Assembly (NCBI GenBank): GCA_964509195.1
Contig: CAZDWJ010000001.1
Location: forward strand, 620,001 to 684,000
DNA from: UBA4802 sp964509195
GTDB lineage: Bacteria > Spirochaetota > UBA4802 > UB4802
Direction: 5' to 3'
DNA: 64,000 nt
Made by a program: the position numbers and the translations under genes. This document shows positions 15,995 to 25,062 of the stretch, piece by piece (position 1 is the first letter of the stretch; each line of letters starts with the position of its first letter). Below the pieces are notes generated by a model that worked only from the letters and a program-made list of their open reading frames with translations, ran no database searches and was not told the DNA's origin.

Positions 15995-18410
15995 TGCGAT
16001 AGTTACTGGTAATTCCTTTGCTGATATGAAGCAGCAGGCTCCTGACGTATTATTGCCAGGTGCTACTGCATCAATGCCTGGCATCCCATCATATAGTGTT
16101 GTAAACCCTGTCTTTGCTGATATTAATGAAGCATTCTCACTGCAATACAGGTTTGCACATATAAATTCTGGTGATATTGGGACACATTACGCAGCTACAA
16201 CATTGTATGGGTTTACAGTTGCATATAGCACTGTAGAAGCACTATTTACCAGAAAAGATGTGATAAAAACAGAAGGGCATTCATGGTATTTTGGCAAAGG
16301 TATTATGCTTACTGACTGGTTAGGTGTAGGAGCTAGCTATAACAGATATGCAGTAAACGATGATCCTGTGAAATCATGGGGGTATAGTCTGCTATTGTTC
16401 CCATCACGGTTCATTTCATTTGGCATGGTTGTTGATCATGCTAATGAACCTTTGTTAGGACCGATTACATTGAAGCAGCGCGAATGGTATTCGGTTGGTC
16501 TCCGTCCGTTTGGAAATACAGTTTCATTTGCATGGGATGTGAAACGGTATAAAGGTGAGAAGTGGGGTGATGTGCTGCACATATTCACTCTTTCAGGAAT
16601 GGTGTGGCGTGATATTATGTATTCTCTCCAGTATAATACAGATAACAATATATCCTTTGCACTGGCTATCCCATTCGACATATCAACAAAGACGGGTGGT
16701 TCATCACTGTATGACTTTGGCTTTATGAATTTTAATAAGCAAAAGACAACGGCATATACCTGTGGCGTTTCTTTAACAGAAGAACGTTTCAGGAATGCGA
16801 TGAGCTCAAAGATGAGATATCTGTCTGTAGTTTTACAGGATGAGGTTAAAGAGATAAAGGAAAAAGGGATATTTGAGCCATCAAGGGTATCTTTTTTTGA
16901 GATTGTACGCTCACTGCGTGAGGCAAGCTATGACGAAAGCATTGCAGGAATATTTATACAGATAGATGCTCCTGCATTAAGTTTTGCCCAGGCACAGGAA
17001 TTAAGGGAAGAGATCAAACGGTGCAAGCTTAAAGGAAAGCCAGTATATTGCATTCTGGCGTCAATGGGCAATCTTGAATACTATATTGCGTCATCTGCTT
17101 CTAAAATATTTTATGTTCCAAACCAGCCGTTTGCCATTACAGGGCTAAAAGCTGAAGTGTACTTTTTTAAAGGTCTTCTTGATAAAGTGGGTGTGAGGTT
17201 TGAAGAAGTTAAGAAGGGGCAGTACAAGTCATTTGGCGAATCATTCACTCGAAATCAGATGTCAGATGCTGCCAGAGAAAATATTATTTCCCTGCTTAAA
17301 GATTTAAATCAGCAATTCATTAATGATATTGCAACGGACAGAAATATTCCCGTGCAGGAAGTAGAGCAATGTATCGCTAGCGGCATGTTTACCCCACAGC
17401 AGGCACAAGCCAAAGGCTTTGTTGATGAAGTAGCAAGGCCTTTAGATGTGATGCAACGGTTAGGAGTTGAGCGATATGGCGTTTCATACCTGGTTACATG
17501 CGATAATTATATTGAAGAAAAGATGTTTGTATATGAGTGGGGACAAAAACCAAAGATTGCTGTTATTTATGTTGAGGGGAATATTATACGTGGACAGTCC
17601 AAAGAGGATGGATTTATAACACCAACAATGATAGGGGATATCAATTATCAAAAGTATCTTACAAAAGTATTTTCTGACAGGGATGTAAAGGCAGTGGTTA
17701 TCCGTATTAATTCCGGAGGTGGTTCGGCAATTGCTTCTGATTTGATGTGGCACACGCTTGTAGCATTAAAGAAGCGCTATAAAAAACCAGTAGTGATATC
17801 GTTTGGTAATATCGCTGCATCGGGTGGCTATTATATAGCATGTACAAATGACACAATATTTACCAGCAAGGCTACGATTACCGGTTCAATAGGTGTTATC
17901 TTTGGCAAACTCAATTTAGAAGAATTGTACACTAAATTAGGGATTAATAAAGAAACAATCAAGATGAGTGAATTTGCTGACATTTTTTCAGAATCGCGAC
18001 CCTTTACAGAAAAGGAAAAACAGCTTATTCAAAAGAGTGTGGATTTTACTTACAATGAATTTATTCAGAAAGTGGAAAGTGGAAGAAATATACCAGCAGG
18101 AGTTATCCCTTTGGTTGCTGAAGGCAGGGTGTTTACCGGTGCACAGGCTTTACAGAACAGACTTGCAGATAAAGAAGGAGGGCTTATTGCAGCTTTATCC
18201 TATGCTGCAACACTGGCACGTATAAAGGGAGAATTTCAGGTGGTACAGCTGCCCCAGAAAGATATTGATCTACGAAAGATACTTAAAGGTTCAAGCTTCC
18301 AGGCATCATTAACGGGCATAGTACGGTATATATTTGATACAATTGCATTTGAGTCGCTTTCGCAAGATGAAGTGTTATTACTATATCCATATGAGATAGT
18401 AATAAAATAA
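15912..18410 (+). CDS. sppA: SppA-type protease with an N-terminal barrel-like extension
   Basis: The start is the ATG at 15912: GAGGAG is 7 bases upstream and the product then has a normal Sec signal (LLLLAFILISAIVTGNSFA). It overlaps the phosphatase gene by 83 bp in another frame. Of 832 residues, about 45-290 are strand-rich and barrel-like (LQYRFAHINSG, GVGASYNRYAV, SFALAIPF). The rest is the double-domain 67K SppA protease: general-base lysine K439 in KKGQYKSFGE and nucleophile S637 in NIAASGGYYIA, followed by TGSIGV. SppA degrades cleaved signal peptides and membrane proteins. The fused N-terminus is unusual. Confidence 0.85.
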   Translation: MQSLKVLLHLARNISKMTLLLLAFILISAIVTGNSFADMKQQAPDVLLPGATASMPGIPSYSVVNPVFADINEAFSLQYRFAHINSGDIGTHYAATTLYGFTVAYSTVEALFTRKDVIKTEGHSWYFGKGIMLTDWLGVGASYNRYAVNDDPVKSWGYSLLLFPSRFISFGMVVDHANEPLLGPITLKQREWYSVGLRPFGNTVSFAWDVKRYKGEKWGDVLHIFTLSGMVWRDIMYSLQYNTDNNISFALAIPFDISTKTGGSSLYDFGFMNFNKQKTTAYTCGVSLTEERFRNAMSSKMRYLSVVLQDEVKEIKEKGIFEPSRVSFFEIVRSLREASYDESIAGIFIQIDAPALSFAQAQELREEIKRCKLKGKPVYCILASMGNLEYYIASSASKIFYVPNQPFAITGLKAEVYFFKGLLDKVGVRFEEVKKGQYKSFGESFTRNQMSDAARENIISLLKDLNQQFINDIATDRNIPVQEVEQCIASGMFTPQQAQAKGFVDEVARPLDVMQRLGVERYGVSYLVTCDNYIEEKMFVYEWGQKPKIAVIYVEGNIIRGQSKEDGFITPTMIGDINYQKYLTKVFSDRDVKAVVIRINSGGGSAIASDLMWHTLVALKKRYKKPVVISFGNIAASGGYYIACTNDTIFTSKATITGSIGVIFGKLNLEELYTKLGINKETIKMSEFADIFSESRPFTEKEKQLIQKSVDFTYNEFIQKVESGRNIPAGVIPLVAEGRVFTGAQALQNRLADKEGGLIAALSYAATLARIKGEFQVVQLPQKDIDLRKILKGSSFQASLTGIVRYIFDTIAFESLSQDEVLLLYPYEIVIK

Positions 18411-18498
18411 TGTAATAGTGTATACCCCTACTGCTTTTAGCACAGGGAGCCTACACCACATTTACTAATTAAATAAACGCACGCTTAATGAGGATTTT

Positions 18499-19980
18499 GT
18501 GAGGATTATTACTTTACGCAAATTATTATATATTGTACTGTTGTGTATATATGTCGTTTTATTTTCTTTTACTGCCCATGCAAAACCAAAAGCGGGATTT
18601 GGTACTATAAGAGGGTATTCATCAGATGAAAATTATTTGGCAACTCTCATCAGGCAGCATTGTATAAATATTGCAGCATCACTTCAGATTTTTGATATTG
18701 TAAACCCTGATGCTCTGCTCCAACAACTGCAGCGCTTAGCATGCAACGAAGAGCAGTGCATACTGCAGTTTTCCAAACAAGCTGATATGCAGCTTATAGT
18801 TACAGGGACTGTTCGGCGTAGTGCGCGGGGTTATGACATCCGCATCAAAGCGTTTGGTCTTGATATGCCGTACTACAGCACGCAAATCTGTGATTATAAC
18901 GCATCAATTGACATAAATATTCTGGACAAAGCTGACAGAGAAGCAAGCTATGTTGCCGAAGAAATAGCTTCCCAGTTTGTTGTTACGCTCTTACAACAAT
19001 ACACTGTCCCGCTACCAGTAAAAAATAATAAGGTTGTTGGTGATTATGGAATTAATGGTAGATATACCTACTATACAGTACAGTCATTGTATGATAATTA
19101 CTCTGTGCTGATCCCTGCCGGAACTGTTGAAGTTAGCAATAGTAACATTGCGGGTTCTGTGCCGGATGATTCTGTTATATTAAAGGATTTTAGAAAGGAA
19201 GCAATTAACATACAACAGTTTTATTATGGAAGAAAACGTGAAATTGTCTTTAAAAAAGGGCAAGTAGAGGATAGCTGTATCCTCATGGCTTTTACTATTC
19301 CAGCAAGTGCAACAATGCCCCTTGTTGTTCCACTCTTTGGATATTATGCCAATGAAGATTACACAGGGCTGTTACTGTGGGCAGGTAATGTTGTTCCGTA
19401 TATAGGGCTTGAGGCATGGGGATTTATGAACAGGCCTTCTGTACTGAAACAAAAGAAAGAAAACATAACACGACATGACAAAGCCCTATATTACTTTGGA
19501 TGGTATATGCTTGCAGCTGGTGGTATGCCTTCATTTGTAGATGCATTTTCACATCAATACTTGAAGCAAGCACGCAGTTACCAGGGTCAGGTGCCAACCA
19601 TGGGTTCTACAACTACTGAGATATACTTGGCACTATTAGGTGGTGGAAGCGGGATGTTTTATAAAGGTCATCGTCTGTGGGGCTATATGTATTTTCACCT
19701 TACCAATATCTGTATGTATGGGTTGCTGTATAATTATGCAAAACCAGAAAGCTGGGATGAACAGAGCGATCGTTATACTACAGGTTCGTCTCATTCAAAA
19801 ACTATGTATGTGTTTGCCGGGTTACTATCGCTTATAAAAATTGTTGAGATAGCTCATACACTAAAAGTTCCCTATGCGCTATCAGTTACCGATGAAATAA
19901 GCTCTGTAGATGTTTTCCCCATGTTACAGATAAACCCTTATGAAAAGGTGATGGGATTATCATGCGCTATGCATTTTTAA
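18499..19980 (+). CDS. Secreted CsgG/TolB-N-like protein with a C-terminal membrane region (paralogue 1)
   Basis: Starts at GTG with a Sec signal (VLLCIYVVLFSFTAHA). Residues about 40-135 resemble the CsgG/TolB-N-like fold often found in cell-envelope proteins: LATLIRQHCINIAASLQIFDIVNPDALLQQL is the helix-strand pair, then NEEQCILQFSKQADMQLIVTGTVRR, which fits the common C-x2-C-type ...LGADYIVxGxV pattern. A middle beta-rich part and a C-terminal region with hydrophobic segments follow, including GGGSGMFYKGHRLWGYMYF. The same motif is in the next gene, which overlaps by 19 bp. I do not recognise the full-length family. It is probably an envelope protein of 493 residues. Confidence 0.6.
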   Translation: MRIITLRKLLYIVLLCIYVVLFSFTAHAKPKAGFGTIRGYSSDENYLATLIRQHCINIAASLQIFDIVNPDALLQQLQRLACNEEQCILQFSKQADMQLIVTGTVRRSARGYDIRIKAFGLDMPYYSTQICDYNASIDINILDKADREASYVAEEIASQFVVTLLQQYTVPLPVKNNKVVGDYGINGRYTYYTVQSLYDNYSVLIPAGTVEVSNSNIAGSVPDDSVILKDFRKEAINIQQFYYGRKREIVFKKGQVEDSCILMAFTIPASATMPLVVPLFGYYANEDYTGLLLWAGNVVPYIGLEAWGFMNRPSVLKQKKENITRHDKALYYFGWYMLAAGGMPSFVDAFSHQYLKQARSYQGQVPTMGSTTTEIYLALLGGGSGMFYKGHRLWGYMYFHLTNICMYGLLYNYAKPESWDEQSDRYTTGSSHSKTMYVFAGLLSLIKIVEIAHTLKVPYALSVTDEISSVDVFPMLQINPYEKVMGLSCAMHF

Positions 19981-21395
19981 TTGTGTGGATAATAGTATGC
20001 GTGCCCGCATTACTGTTTGCAGCTGAAATGCCAGTTGATGTAATTATAATTAATACAAGCATACAGACGCCAATGCTACAGGCATTGAGCAGCATAACAA
20101 AAGAAGCTGTGAAGGAAGCCTTTGTTGATTGCCGGCAACTTGTTCCTGCTGATATAGAAAGCTTTTCTGGTATGACAGGTATGCAATCGCCTGGTGATAT
20201 TATTGGCAAGGCACACCTGTATGGCGTGTCATTGATTGTGTATATGCGGGTATTCCTCGTGGGACCGGTGTATTACTGTGAACTTACATTTAAGCCACTA
20301 GATGACACATCATCATTTATAGAAGAAACAGTGACAGTTCAGGCTACCATTGCCAGAAACATTCCACTTAAAGCTAAAAGGGAAATTATTAAACGCCATA
20401 AGGATATGCTACAGTGCACAATAAAAACAAAAGTGGACTCAAGTTCTTACATTATTGATGCAGGGCAATGGCATGGTCTTGATAAAAAAGTATATATATT
20501 GAGAAATGGAAGGATATGTGCAGTGAAAGTGGTGCACCGCTATACAGCACTTGTACAGCTTGATGATGGCTATGGTGCGGGTGATACCCTGATGTTACCA
20601 TCAATGGTGAACAGAACTGATTTGTTAGCTGCCATAGTAAAAACGATTCATGAAAATGTAGTGTATGAATATTCAGGCAAACAGTTGCTCAAAGGTGATA
20701 ATGACAGCAAGCGTGCAATTGAGGGCTGCTGTGTTGTTAATCCTTTTGGAAACATCCTGCTACCCGGCTATGGTGCATTTCTGGCGACGCATTATCTGGG
20801 TTTTACACACACCGATCCAGAATGGTGGGGTGTGTACACCGGTGCTAGCGCGGTGGTACTACAACTTGGTCTGGTTCCTGTACTTGGTACTGGTAAAGTA
20901 AATTTTTTTCCATGGGTAAAGGACCACGATAAAACGGATTCACAGTACCGCCTGCATATGTATCTGTGGGCAACGCTGCCGGTTACATATACGGTAGCAT
21001 TTTTCAATCAGCTTGCGTATGCATATCAGAAGCAAAGGTTGTTGCCGCCTTTTTTTGATGAAAAGGATATAACAGCGGTACTCATTTCGGCGATAGTTCC
21101 GGGAGGAGGCCTTTTCTATAAAGGGGAAAGACTTCTGGGATATGGTTACTGGATTGGCGAATTCACACTGGGAGGATTACTTGCCTATAACTGGCATAAC
21201 AAAAGTAGACGCACACTGTTGGCTGGTATGCTTATAGGGATAAAACTGGTGGAGCTAGTTCACGCATGGATTGCTACTCCTGCATATACAGTTTATTCCT
21301 ATGAGCTATCGCACAATGCTATCCCAATTAATGTTGGTGTTGGCAGTTTTGGCAACGAACTATGTTTTTATGCACATTTTTCTAAAAATTATTGA
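19962..21395 (+). CDS. Secreted envelope protein, paralogue 2 of the tandem pair
   Basis: A 477-residue protein with a Sec signal (FLIVWIIVCVPALLFAA), an N-terminal domain (about 25-130) of similar strand-helix pattern to its neighbour, a short OB- or SH3-like stretch (IIDAGQWHGLDKKVYILRNG), and a C-terminal membrane-like half ending in GGGLFYKGERLLGYGYWIGEF. The FYKGxRLxGY motif and the predicted segments correspond to those of the upstream gene, so the two arose by duplication. The 19-bp overlap means coupled translation. The function is unknown. Confidence 0.6.
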   Translation: MRYAFLIVWIIVCVPALLFAAEMPVDVIIINTSIQTPMLQALSSITKEAVKEAFVDCRQLVPADIESFSGMTGMQSPGDIIGKAHLYGVSLIVYMRVFLVGPVYYCELTFKPLDDTSSFIEETVTVQATIARNIPLKAKREIIKRHKDMLQCTIKTKVDSSSYIIDAGQWHGLDKKVYILRNGRICAVKVVHRYTALVQLDDGYGAGDTLMLPSMVNRTDLLAAIVKTIHENVVYEYSGKQLLKGDNDSKRAIEGCCVVNPFGNILLPGYGAFLATHYLGFTHTDPEWWGVYTGASAVVLQLGLVPVLGTGKVNFFPWVKDHDKTDSQYRLHMYLWATLPVTYTVAFFNQLAYAYQKQRLLPPFFDEKDITAVLISAIVPGGGLFYKGERLLGYGYWIGEFTLGGLLAYNWHNKSRRTLLAGMLIGIKLVELVHAWIATPAYTVYSYELSHNAIPINVGVGSFGNELCFYAHFSKNY

Positions 21396-21451
21396 AGCAA
21401 GCACTGCTTGTAATATAATGGATATACACACTGACAATAGAAAGGTAGGCT

Positions 21452-22540
21452 ATGTCCAGAAAAGCGTTTCTTATATTAGAGGATGGATCTGTATTTGAAG
21501 GATTGGGATTTGGATGGGAAGGTGAAACACTAGGCGAGGTGGTGTTTAATACCTCTATGAGCGGCTATCAGGAGGTTTTGACCGACCCCTCATACAGTGG
21601 GCAGATAGTTGCTATGACCTATCCCATGATTGGCAATTATGGCGTCAATGATGAAGATGTGGAATCTTCACGTGTGCAGGTTGCAGGATTTGTTGTAAAG
21701 GAATACAGCAAAGTATACTCTAATCACAGAGCTTCCCGTTCGCTTGATGACTATCTTAAAGAATTTAAGGTTACGGGAATTGAAGGTGTGGACACACGAA
21801 AGCTGACACGCCATATTCGCGATAAAGGTGCAATGCGCGCGGGGATTTTTCCTGATAAAGCTGGTGCGCTGGAAAAGGTGCTGGCACATCCTAAAATGGC
21901 AGGGCTTGATTTAACCCGCAATGTTATGTGCACAAAACCATACCCATTTGGGCAGCATAGTGAAAACGCACCAACCATTGCAGTCTTTGATTTTGGCGTA
22001 AAAACAAATATCCTCAGGCTTTTAAAAGCCGAAGGCTTTAATGTTATAGTATATCCGGGTGTAACTCCATTAAAAGAAGTATTGCAAAATAAGGATATTA
22101 AGGGAGTATTTTTATCAAATGGTCCTGGTGACCCCGATGCGGTTGACTATGCAAAAGTTCTTGTGAAAGATATACTGAAGACAGAGATCCCATGCTTTGG
22201 TATATGTTTAGGGCATCAGCTGATTGCGTTAGGATTGGGTGCAAAGACCTACAAGCTTAAATTTGGCCACAGGGGTGCAAATCAACCGGTGAAAAACCTC
22301 TTAACTCAGAAAGTTGAAATCACTTCACAGAATCACGGTTTTGCAGTGGATTATGAATCAATGAAAAAGATTGCCGACGTGGAGATAACACATATAAACT
22401 GCAACGATACTACCGTTGAAGGGTTGCGTCACAAAAAACTGCCGTTGTTTTGTGTACAGTACCATCCGGAAGCAAATCCTGGACCACATGACTCACGCTA
22501 CCTTTTTAAAGACTTTTATGCAATGGTTTCACAGCCATAG
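21452..22540 (+). CDS. carA: Carbamoyl-phosphate synthase small (glutaminase) subunit
   Basis: Releases ammonia from glutamine and channels it to CarB for carbamoyl phosphate, a precursor of pyrimidines and arginine. The 362-residue length is normal. The N-terminal CPSase domain has FNTSMSGYQEVLTDPSYSGQ. The C-terminal class I glutaminase has the nucleophile cysteine in PCFGICLGHQ and the His-Glu pair in QYHPEANPGPHD. AAAGG precedes the ATG. carB is not adjacent, and a terminator follows, so carA is transcribed alone. Confidence 0.95.
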   Translation: MSRKAFLILEDGSVFEGLGFGWEGETLGEVVFNTSMSGYQEVLTDPSYSGQIVAMTYPMIGNYGVNDEDVESSRVQVAGFVVKEYSKVYSNHRASRSLDDYLKEFKVTGIEGVDTRKLTRHIRDKGAMRAGIFPDKAGALEKVLAHPKMAGLDLTRNVMCTKPYPFGQHSENAPTIAVFDFGVKTNILRLLKAEGFNVIVYPGVTPLKEVLQNKDIKGVFLSNGPGDPDAVDYAKVLVKDILKTEIPCFGICLGHQLIALGLGAKTYKLKFGHRGANQPVKNLLTQKVEITSQNHGFAVDYESMKKIADVEITHINCNDTTVEGLRHKKLPLFCVQYHPEANPGPHDSRYLFKDFYAMVSQP

Positions 22541-22564
22541 TCCTTAAAATTGTATATTGCATAT

Positions 22565-22592
22565 CCTGCTTCCTAAAGCAGGGTTATTTTTT
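22565..22592 (+). terminator. Intrinsic terminator after carA
   Basis: The stem CCTGCT (22565-22570) / AGCAGG (22577-22582) with a 6-base loop is followed by GTTATTTTTTTAT, 25 bp after the carA stop. Confidence 0.8.
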
Positions 22593-22618
22593 TATAGCAA
22601 AATTTTTTATAATGCGTG

Positions 22619-22647
22619 TTGACAAATAGTAGTAAAGAATACTATTT
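22619..22647 (+). promoter_or_regulatory. Candidate nrdJ promoter with embedded inverted repeat
   Basis: TTGACA at 22619-22624 and TACTAT at 22640-22645 have a short 15-base spacing. AAATAGTA (22624-22631) and TACTATTT (22640-22647) are perfect 8-bp arms that lie exactly over the promoter spacer and -10, as a repressor site would. It is not a close match to the NrdR box that I remember. Confidence 0.4.
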
Positions 22648-22758
22648 TTAATTCCCACAAAATCATATTATTACACTTTGAAGTTGATTAGTATTTTATG
22701 TTATTATACATTATGTTTGGGTATATCTTTATTTATTATTTTCTGAGGAGGAATTTTT

Positions 22759-25056
22759 GTGAGTGCAAAAGTACAGAGCTGGAATGATATTGTAATACAT
22801 TCTGATAAAGAACCTCAATTAACAGAAAATGCACACATTGTTCTTGAAAAGCGGTATTTGGCAAAAGACGAAGAAGGTAGGTGTATAGAAACTCCGCGCC
22901 AGATGTTTGAGCGTATTGCAAAATATATAGCGTCAGCAGATCTATTATATGGGAAAGATGTAAGGCATGTCAGCCAGGTAGCAACCACATTTTATGAGAT
23001 GATGGTTGACCTTCTATTTATCCCCAATAGCCCCACATTGATGAATGCAGGAAGACCTCTGGGCCAGCTTTCGGCATGTTTTGTATTACCAGTTGAAGAT
23101 TCCATGGATGGCATATTTGATGCAATCAAGTACATGGCATTAATTCACAAAAGTGGTGGTGGTACGGGTTTTTCTTTTTCCAGGTTGCGTCCCAAAAATG
23201 ATGTGGTACAAACAACAAAAGGTGTTTCAAGTGGTCCGGTTTCTTTTATGAATATCTTTAATACTGCTACTGAAACCATCAAGCAGGGAGGCACTCGCCG
23301 TGGTGCTAACATGGCAATACTGCATGTCACGCATCCGGATATAATAGAGTTTATCCGTGCCAAGGAAAAGAACGATGCGCTGACAAATTTCAACTGTTCT
23401 GTGGCAGTAAGTGATGCTTTTATGAGAGCAGTTGAAAATGATGAAGAATATGATCTTATAAATCCACGGACCGGGAATCCAGCAGGGAAACTCAAAGCCC
23501 GTGAAGTATTTGAACTCATCGTGAAGATGGCATGGAAAAACGGTGAACCGGGTATAGTATTTATTGACAGGATAAATGAAAAGAATGTATTAAAAAAAGT
23601 TGGCCTTATAGAAAGCACCAACCCCTGTGGGGAGCAGCCACTTTTACCGTATGAATCGTGTAATTTAGGTTCTATTAACTTAGCGCGGTGTGTAGTACAT
23701 AATGGTGGTGCTGCCTCAATTGATTATGAATTATTAAAAGATATAACCTACAAGGCAGTGCATTTTCTTGATAATGTCATCGATGTAAATAAATATCCGC
23801 TTCCCATGATTGAAGAAAATACAAAGGCAAACCGCAAAATAGGCCTTGGTGTTATGGGCTTTGCGGACATGCTTATTGCGCTTGGTGTACCGTATAATTC
23901 CGAAGCAGCGTTAAGCATTGCAAAAAATGTCATGGCAACCATTCAGGAAACTTCAAAAGAGGCTTCACGTGCATTGGCAAAAGAACGTGGGGCATTTCCA
24001 AACTTTCCACTTTCGGAATATGCTGAAAAAGGGGAAAAACCTTTGCGCAATGCTACCACCACAACAATTGCACCAACAGGGACTATAAGCATCATAGCCG
24101 GGACATCCAGTGGAGTTGAACCAATATTTGCCCTTGCCTATGTGCGCAATGTGCTGGATAACAATAAGCTTGTTGAGTCAAATCCACTGTTTGTGGAATA
24201 CTGCACACAAAAAGGAATTTACAGTGAAGAACTGATGCAGAAAGTTGCAAAAACAGGGTCAGTAGCTCATATGGAAGAAATACCTGAAGATATCAAAGCA
24301 ATCTTTGTCACTGCTCATGATATCACTCCCCAGTGGCATGTACGCATTCAGGCAGCGTTCCAGGAATTTGTTGACAATGCAGTTTCCAAGACAGTCAATT
24401 TCCCTAATTCTGCAACGGTGCAAGATATTGAAACTGTGTATAAATTGGCCTATGAACTTGGATGTAAAGGCATCACCGTATACCGTGATGGCTCACGTGA
24501 GTCACAGGTATTACAGGTTGAAAAAGATAAGCCTGTAGAGCGCCCGGTATTTAAAATACAACCACGCCCGCGTAAAGAGATTACCTGGGGTAAAACGTTG
24601 AAGATGAATACAGGCTGTGGCTCACTGTATGTGACGATAAATGAAGATGAGCAGGGTCTGTTTGAAGTCTTTGCCACCATGGGTAAAGCAGGTGGCTGTG
24701 CGGCAAGCCAGACTGAGGCGGTAAGCAGGTTAATTTCGCTGTCACTGCGCTCAGGTATTGAACCACAGCAGATTATTAAGCAGCTTAATGGAGTGCGCTG
24801 TCCAAATCAGGCATGGGTTAAAGGGGGGAAAATATATTCGTGTGCTGATGCTATTGCAAAGGCAATGGAGCGCTATATAAATCCCGATGCTGTTCAGACT
24901 GATAACGCAGATGACATGAATAAAAATATAGCCGAAACCAATGGCAAGGGAACTGACACCGTTATGGTGGGAGTGTGTCCTGAATGTCATGGGCCTCTGG
25001 AATTTGAATCGGGATGTTCAGTGTGCCATATCTGTGGTTTTTCACGATGCGGGTGA
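22759..25056 (+). CDS. nrdJ: Adenosylcobalamin-dependent ribonucleotide reductase (class II)
   Basis: Makes deoxyribonucleotides without oxygen dependence, using coenzyme B12 to generate a thiyl radical. Starts at GTG with AGGAGG 7 bases upstream. The 765 residues show the catalytic set STNPCGEQPLLPYESCNLGSINL (near residue 285), FNCSVAVSDAF, the TTTIAPTGTISIIAGTSSGVEP loop and, at the C-terminus, a zinc-ribbon-like pair (CPECHGPL and CHICGFSRCG). I see no cobalamin riboswitch in the 218 bp upstream. prmA follows after 6 bp. Confidence 0.95.
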   Translation: MSAKVQSWNDIVIHSDKEPQLTENAHIVLEKRYLAKDEEGRCIETPRQMFERIAKYIASADLLYGKDVRHVSQVATTFYEMMVDLLFIPNSPTLMNAGRPLGQLSACFVLPVEDSMDGIFDAIKYMALIHKSGGGTGFSFSRLRPKNDVVQTTKGVSSGPVSFMNIFNTATETIKQGGTRRGANMAILHVTHPDIIEFIRAKEKNDALTNFNCSVAVSDAFMRAVENDEEYDLINPRTGNPAGKLKAREVFELIVKMAWKNGEPGIVFIDRINEKNVLKKVGLIESTNPCGEQPLLPYESCNLGSINLARCVVHNGGAASIDYELLKDITYKAVHFLDNVIDVNKYPLPMIEENTKANRKIGLGVMGFADMLIALGVPYNSEAALSIAKNVMATIQETSKEASRALAKERGAFPNFPLSEYAEKGEKPLRNATTTTIAPTGTISIIAGTSSGVEPIFALAYVRNVLDNNKLVESNPLFVEYCTQKGIYSEELMQKVAKTGSVAHMEEIPEDIKAIFVTAHDITPQWHVRIQAAFQEFVDNAVSKTVNFPNSATVQDIETVYKLAYELGCKGITVYRDGSRESQVLQVEKDKPVERPVFKIQPRPRKEITWGKTLKMNTGCGSLYVTINEDEQGLFEVFATMGKAGGCAASQTEAVSRLISLSLRSGIEPQQIIKQLNGVRCPNQAWVKGGKIYSCADAIAKAMERYINPDAVQTDNADDMNKNIAETNGKGTDTVMVGVCPECHGPLEFESGCSVCHICGFSRCG

Positions 25057-25062
25057 GAGTGC

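Noticed and set aside
22541..22758. Cobalamin riboswitch before nrdJ
   Set aside because: No B12 box or long structured leader is seen; the segment is filled by the carA terminator and an AT-rich promoter region.
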